Assembly (NCBI GenBank): GCA_963728655.1
Contig: CAVSLD010000002.1
Location: forward strand, 955,701 to 1,019,700
Direction: 5' to 3'
Length of the DNA: 64,000 nucleotides
DNA from: Iamia sp963728655
GTDB taxonomy: Bacteria > Actinomycetota > Acidimicrobiia > Acidimicrobiales > Iamiaceae
Below, in pieces: positions 59,981 through 64,000 of this stretch. The stretch's first letter is position 1; every line of letters begins with the position of its first letter. The position numbers were made by a program, and so were the translations under genes. The notes under the pieces are model-generated. The model saw nothing but the letters and a program-made list of their open reading frames with translations, made no database searches and was not told where the DNA came from.

Positions 59981-61303
59981 GTGGCGATGGGCATGTCGTT
60001 CAAGGTCGCACCGGCGTGCGACTGAGGGTGAGCAGTCGAGGTGTACGTGCCGGGGTGGGGCCCCGTGCCCTGCGGGTTCACGGTGGGTCCGGCCGCACCG
60101 GCATCTCCAGCGGCATCGGGCCGGTGGGCTTCTACACGGCGCTGTCGGGCGGGGGGAGCCGCCGGCGCCGTCCACCGGTGCGCGTCGGCGCGGCAGCGGG
60201 CCGCGCCACTCCCGGCGCCGGGGCGTACCGGGCCACCTATCCCTCTCGCTACCCGGCATCGGGGCCGACCCCGACCCAGGCCTACAAGGCGGCTGTGGCG
60301 CAGCAGGCCGCCGACGCGATCCAGTGGCTCACGACCCAGCACCATGAGGAGTTCCCCCTGGTGCAGCGCCCGGTGGCCGTCCCTGTCCCAGTCGACGCCG
60401 ACGCCATCCGTGCGCACCATCGGGAGGCAGCCCTGGCTCCCATCGGTCGGTTCGACGTGAGCGCTCGCAGTGCGGCCAAGGGCCAAGCCGCTCAGGTGGC
60501 GGAGTCGGAGATCCACGCCCGGACGATGCAGGCCCACGCCGCCGCCCAGGCCCAGCAGCAGGACTACGACCGGTGGTGGCAGCGATTGCTGACCAACGAC
60601 CCCGAGGTCGTCATGGCCGTGCTCGCCCACGCGCTCATGGACAACCGGGCTCCGGCCTCGCCGGTGTCGGTCGAGGGCTCGACGGTGAGCGTCCTCATGT
60701 CGGCGCCGCAGATCGACGACGTTCCTGACTACAAGCCCCACGCCACCTCGACAGGAGTGCTCACCACCAAGCGGTTGACCAGGACCGAGCGCAACGACCT
60801 CTACAGGCGCTACGTCGGCTCGCACCTCCTGGCGACCATCCGTGAGACCCTGGCGATGGCTCCGTCCATCGAACGGGTGCGGGTCGTCGTGGTGCGCAAC
60901 GACGCACCGTTCGGGGCACCCGACTTCGTGCTCCTGCTCGCTGCCTCGTTCTGGCGCTCCCAGCTCGCGCCGGTTCCCTGGACCCAGATCGACCCCATCG
61001 CTGCGCTCAGCGTGGCCCAGGACGTGGAGGTGCGCTTCAAGGGCCAGGCCAAGGAGCTGGCGCCCCTCCGCCCGGTAGCCGGCTCGGACCTCGACGCTCT
61101 GCTGCGTCGCCTGAACTCCACGGAGGTCGAAGAGGAGGACGGCGAGGAGTGGGGGTCCGACGACGAGTGGGCCGACGAGGTCGGCTCATCGGCTCATCCC
61201 GCGGGCTGGTTCCCTGATCCCTACGGTCGCTACGAGCTGCGGTACTGGGACGGTGGCACCTGGAGTGCGCACGTGTCGCGTGGCGGCGTCGCTGGCATCG
61301 ATC
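59981..61303 (+). CDS. DUF4236 - DUF2510 protein, frameshifted and cut at its 3' end by an IS
   Basis: Starts at GTG 59981, with GAGGAGG about 6 bases upstream. Adding one missing base near 60,010 gives MSFKVAPGVRLRVSSRGVRA and GRTGISSGIGPVGFYTALSG, a DUF4236-type N-terminus. The middle is a 350-residue region of unknown fold (for example RVRVVVVRNDAPFGAPDFVL). Near the end DUF2510 is clear: AGWFPDPYGRYELRYWDGGT, then WSAHV. After about 61,300 the reading frame continues only into IS3 sequence, so the original C-terminus is lost or the gene ended about here. It closes the tubulin-like operon. Confidence 0.7.
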
Positions 61304-61466
61304 GGGACTGCCACGCGGCTGGTGACAGGTGGGTTCAGGCGGCGTTGGCCGTCTGTGGGGTCATGGTGGTCTCGTACTCGATGGGGGTCAACCGGCCGAG
61401 GGCGGGCTGGCGGCGGCGCTGGTGGTAGGTGCGCTCGATCCAGGTGACCATGGCGATGCGCGGCTG
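61304..61466 (-). mobile_element. 3' fragment of an IS3-family transposase (OrfB) with its terminal end
   Basis: The minus strand encodes the last 42 or so residues of an IS3-family integrase: RIAMVTWIERTYHQRRRQPA, LGRLTPIEYETTM, stop at 61,335-61,337. The YxxRRRxxALGxLTPxEYE pattern is diagnostic for the C-terminus of OrfB. Beyond the stop, sequence up to about GGGACTGCCACG (61,304) probably is the outer end of the element. All upstream transposase sequence (DDE residues) is missing; homology ends at about 61,466, where GC content starts to fall. So only a truncated copy is present. Confidence 0.8.
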
Positions 61467-61820
61467 AGTTAGGGTACTACGGTGTTCTTGACCATTTGGC
61501 TGACTCCGATGTGAGCTGTGTTTCGCTCGTAGGGTGAACTGTCATTGCGGGCGCCAGGATCAATCAAGCGAGGGGTTCCGCTATCCTGGGCACACGAGAC
61601 TCCTCCATCCCATAGTCGCCGGAATCACAAGGGGCTCCCATACCATAGCTAAAAATGCCTCAAGTGTGCCCAGGATCAGGCACAATATCCAAAGATGTCT
61701 ACCTCCACCCCAAACTCAATCCGCTCAATCCAGCTCGCTCACCGTCCAGGTACCCTAACGTCAACTCATGGATGCGCAGGATACCCGTTCCACGCTTAAT
61801 CCTAGGATATTTGTCTGCAA
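61467..61820. other. gap at the composition break
   Basis: This 354-base stretch changes from high to medium GC between about 61,470 and 61,560. It has AT-rich runs (CCATAGCTAAAAATGCCTC) unlike any earlier part of the window. I see no convincing gene and no tRNA or attachment site. It may contain a join between unrelated sequences. Confidence 0.5.
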
Positions 61821-62332
61821 CTACCTGTTGATCTTCCTCCGCTGCGCCTTGCTGAGTATGCAACCAATCATCGCTACCTGGTAATCGTCCTCATTGAGCA
61901 CAAAACAGAATCGTCTTTCGTGCTGGGGCGCATTCACATTCTTCTCGCCAGCTTCGTTAAATCCGGTATTGTCACTGTTGCGGAAGTGCCACCCCTCAAT
62001 ATGGCGGAGTTGATACCGTACAATGGCGGCGTAACCACGCTGCTGAAATTGTAGACTGACCCTGTGCTGGTCCCTCTCCAAATCTCCCAGTCCTGTCCAA
62101 AGGGAATGAGACGAAACACCAGGTTCGGGGCTATCTCTTGTTCGAATACGAGGCCCCGTTCCACATGACCCGACAGCCTGTAAATCGTGGATGGTTCCGC
62201 AGCGACAGGTGCCTGAATCGCTTTTGTTCCCGGCGTATCGTGAGATCCGGTCTGCGGGGGCGTGACGTTCCATTGGCAGGCCACAAGCACATAGCTACAT
62301 AGGCCCAGGATGAGCGCCATGGGCATGGCCAC
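61821..62332 (-). CDS. small lipoprotein-like protein, one frameshift
   Basis: From ATG 62332 the N-terminus MALILGLCSYVLVACQWNV looks like a lipoprotein signal with lipobox V-A-C. The mature part contains FEQEIAPNLVFRLIPFGQDW, then EIWRGTSTGSVYNFSSVVTP. After a shift near 62,000 it continues as EGWHFRNSDNTGFNEAGEKN, VNAPQHERRFCFVLNEDDYQ and ends at 61821. The block WHFRN-x-DNTG...VNAPQ is seen in a small secreted family of unknown function that I recall from non-actinobacterial genomes. Codon use and GC differ sharply from the rest of the window. Confidence 0.6.
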
Positions 62333-62921
62333 CGTCTTAGTGTTTCGTCGTCGCTGATAGGGTCTCGTTCAATCGCGGCCGCCATTGCGATGATTGGACA
62401 TCGGGCAATTTGAACCGAGCTCACCAAAGATAGACGAGAGTAGGCACATTGACAACTGAGCAAGCGAGCCGATTGCTGGGTGATTGCGCCGGCAAATGCC
62501 ATTTCACCACGGCGTTGTGGTGGGGTCACGGCGGCCGTTTTGTGCTTGGCCGGCATCCTCCTAAGGAATAACCTCGCCGTTTGGATGGCTTGGGAGGTGT
62601 GAGGCATCCGGGCGCAGTCCCACGCGGCCCAGGTTGGCGACAGGCACCGGACTCGCATGGTAGGGAACGAGCGTTTCCAAGGACGTGGCAGGTGCCGCGC
62701 GGCCTGTCGTGCGAGACAGAGTAGGGCATATGCAACGTGGGCCAGGTGCCACCATCTCTCTCCCGTACCGTCTCAGGCGCCAAGAGAGTTTGGCGAAACG
62801 CTACGACGTACACGATGGACACGACGAAGTTCAGGCTTAGGCGGTTGGTGAGCCGACAAACTAGCTGGCTAACTGGGTGTCTCAATCGTAAGGCCCGCGT
62901 TCACGTCCCGCACTTCCCAGT
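62333..62921. other. gap of lower GC without a convincing gene
   Basis: Several short open frames overlap here on both strands, but none has a recognisable motif, a good ribosome site or consistent codon use. A small frame at 62,526-62,885 on the minus strand has one hydrophobic segment (LNFVVSIVYVVAF) but is otherwise Arg/Pro/Cys-rich and unlikely. I regard the region as non-coding or decayed. Confidence 0.4.
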
Positions 62922-63671
62922 TCAGGGAAAGGAAGCCTCGCCTTCGCCCTGATAGGTGCCTGCATACTCAATCGTCATGCGCACGGCGAAGGATGGCAAG
63001 TCTGGCTGGCTGGCCACCCAGATATGGGCGTCAACGTTCTGTACCTGGCCCGCACTGACAGCCTGAGGAAGAGAAGCTGGATCCACGTTCAGACGGTAGT
63101 GGTTCGTCTTTACCCCGTTCACGGTTTCGGTGCCGATGTATTCATAGCCGCTACCCGCCGCCGCCGTGGCACTGAGATCTTCAGGGGTCAGCATGAACTG
63201 ACCGCCCGTCATAGCCTCGGCTCCGATCGCCGGAATCTGTTGCCACTGGCCGTTGACCTCCACCCAGAGCTGGCCGTCCTTCTGGACCATGGCGAAGTTT
63301 CCCTGGTCGCTGGTAATGTTCATGCGGCGGGCCGGCGGGTCTCGGATCTCGGCAATCTCCAGCTCTGCCTGCTGCACGGTGTTGCCATTCTGGGCGACAG
63401 ACCACGTGATGTGACTACGGTAGCTACTCAGTTGCTCCAGGGCGTTTGCCTGAAGCTGGGGTGCCGACATAGCCCCGTCTTCAACGCTGCCTGCGTTACT
63501 GCTTTCCGTGTCACCACCATCTTCAGCCGGTTGCACCGCCACAGGCGTGTCCGTGGGCGTAGCCGTCGCTGTCGGTTCGGGCACGGTCTTCTGGGATCGG
63601 TCGCGGCCACAGGCCACCCCTGTCAACAGAACTAGGATCAGGGCGAACAGCGTGAGGCACCTATATAGCAT
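62922..63671 (-). CDS. LppX/LprAFG-like lipoprotein
   Basis: A 249-residue intact gene from ATG 63671, with GAGGAAT upstream. The signal MLYRCLTLFALILVLLTGVA ends in lipobox T-G-V-A-C. A Thr/Pro-rich linker follows (PEPTATATPTDTPVAVQPAE). The mature domain has LEQLSSYRSHITWSV, RRMNITSDQGNFAMVQKDGQ, LWVEVNGQWQQIPAI and YEYIGTETVNGVKTNHYRLN. This half-barrel fold is shared by mycobacterial LppX/LprG and many Chloroflexi lipoproteins; the Thr-Pro linker suits the latter. It ends early (QGEGEASFP) compared with relatives that add another strand. Such proteins carry lipids across the envelope. Confidence 0.75.
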   Translation of the reverse strand: MLYRCLTLFALILVLLTGVACGRDRSQKTVPEPTATATPTDTPVAVQPAEDGGDTESSNAGSVEDGAMSAPQLQANALEQLSSYRSHITWSVAQNGNTVQQAELEIAEIRDPPARRMNITSDQGNFAMVQKDGQLWVEVNGQWQQIPAIGAEAMTGGQFMLTPEDLSATAAAGSGYEYIGTETVNGVKTNHYRLNVDPASLPQAVSAGQVQNVDAHIWVASQPDLPSFAVRMTIEYAGTYQGEGEASFP

Positions 63672-63925
63672 GGTATTCCTCCTTGGTAAGATGATGGCTG
63701 GAGATGTCTTGGGGATGCCCTCATTATCGCATCACTCGTCAATAGGGATCGCCAGCACAGCCGCCTCTGCCGATCGAAGAGCGCCAGGCACAGGGTCCAG
63801 CGCTCTTGAAGGTCAGTGGAGTTGATGAGACTGGGTGCTACTACCTCCTCAGGGGCGTCGTCGTCCACGCTGGGATTAGCGGTACATGGGGGCAGTGTAA
63901 CTGTATATTGGCCCGTGTTTAACAA
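63638..63925 (-). CDS. doubtful small ORF
   Basis: A 95-codon frame upstream of the lipoprotein and overlapping its first 34 bases. The middle part (PSLINSTDLQERWTLCLALF, then DRQRRLCWRSLLTSD) looks protein-like, but there is no ribosome site or known domain and the C-terminus is Ser/Pro/Arg-rich. It may be the remains of a gene broken by an indel. Confidence 0.25.
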   Translation of the reverse strand: MLNTGQYTVTLPPCTANPSVDDDAPEEVVAPSLINSTDLQERWTLCLALFDRQRRLCWRSLLTSDAIMRASPRHLQPSSYQGGIPCYIGASRCSP

Positions 63926-63943
63926 ACGTGCAACAATGACATT

Positions 63944-64000
63944 TACTCGAGTGAGAATGAGAGGATTCTAGCTCCTATCTACTCTTTATTCACTCGAGTA
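63944..64000. repeat. 11-bp inverted repeat TACTCGAGTGA / TCACTCGAGTA
   Basis: TACTCGAGTGA (63,944-63,954) is the exact reverse complement of TCACTCGAGTA (63,990-64,000), with a 35-base AT-rich spacer. Each arm also holds the 8-base palindrome ACTCGAGT. The second copy touches the window edge, so the element may continue. Confidence 0.8.

Overview
The window is about 61 kb of very GC-rich actinobacterial chromosome followed by about 2.5 kb of clearly lower-GC DNA. Three things point to an actinomycete of the Acidimicrobiia type (Iamia/Ilumatobacter-like; an inference, not proven): a mycothiol ligase (mshC), several F420-linked proteins (two LLM oxidoreductases and an NpdG-like F420 reductase), and a PAC2 proteasome-chaperone-family protein. 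Genes sit tightly packed on both strands.

Layout. Positions 1-14,600 hold intact household genes: a MoxR ATPase with a CoxE-like VWA protein, a GH15 glucosidase, a secreted trypsin, an FNT channel, an SDR, an O-methyltransferase, assimilatory sulfate reduction (cysH, sulfite reductase), class II DAHP synthase and a sigma-70 factor. Positions 14,700-36,600 hold nadD, an LCP/LytR_C envelope protein, rsfS, a K+ channel, tRNA-Ala(GGC), LLM oxidoreductases, an AbiEi/DUF559 protein between two pairs of palindromic repeats, leuS, two large GT-C-like membrane proteins, a fatty acyl-AMP ligase, an alpha/beta hydrolase, a glycosyltransferase-like protein, PAC2 and a phosphotransferase. Positions 37,000-43,000 hold a Pro/Gly-rich membrane protein, an ABC ATPase, an inositol-phosphatase-like protein, npdG and mshC. 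Many of these genes are interrupted by apparent single-base insertions. Because indispensable genes such as leuS, nadD, rsfS and mshC are affected, I read these as sequence errors rather than decay.

The most interesting part is 43.4-61.3 kb. It is a conserved-looking multi-gene system built around a tubulin/FtsZ-superfamily protein (53,875-57,238). Upstream in the same operon are a three-helix membrane protein and a secreted, membrane-anchored VWA protein; downstream are a large membrane protein and a DUF4236/DUF2510 protein. Divergent to this operon lies a TerY-P-type phosphorylation set: VWA, PP2C phosphatase, HGD-type kinase with a membrane anchor, and helix-hairpin-helix coiled-coil protein. 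Convergent to that set are three further membrane/coiled-coil genes, two of which look like a MotA/MotB-style pair. I infer a phosphorylation-controlled, membrane-associated cytoskeletal or remodelling machine.

The last gene of that system runs into the 3' end of an IS3-family transposase (about 61,304-61,466). Base composition then drops abruptly. The remainder carries two small lipoproteins, neither of which looks actinobacterial, and may be foreign DNA or an assembly chimera. Several families of palindromic and tandem repeats are scattered through intergenic regions and, in one case, inside a coding sequence.
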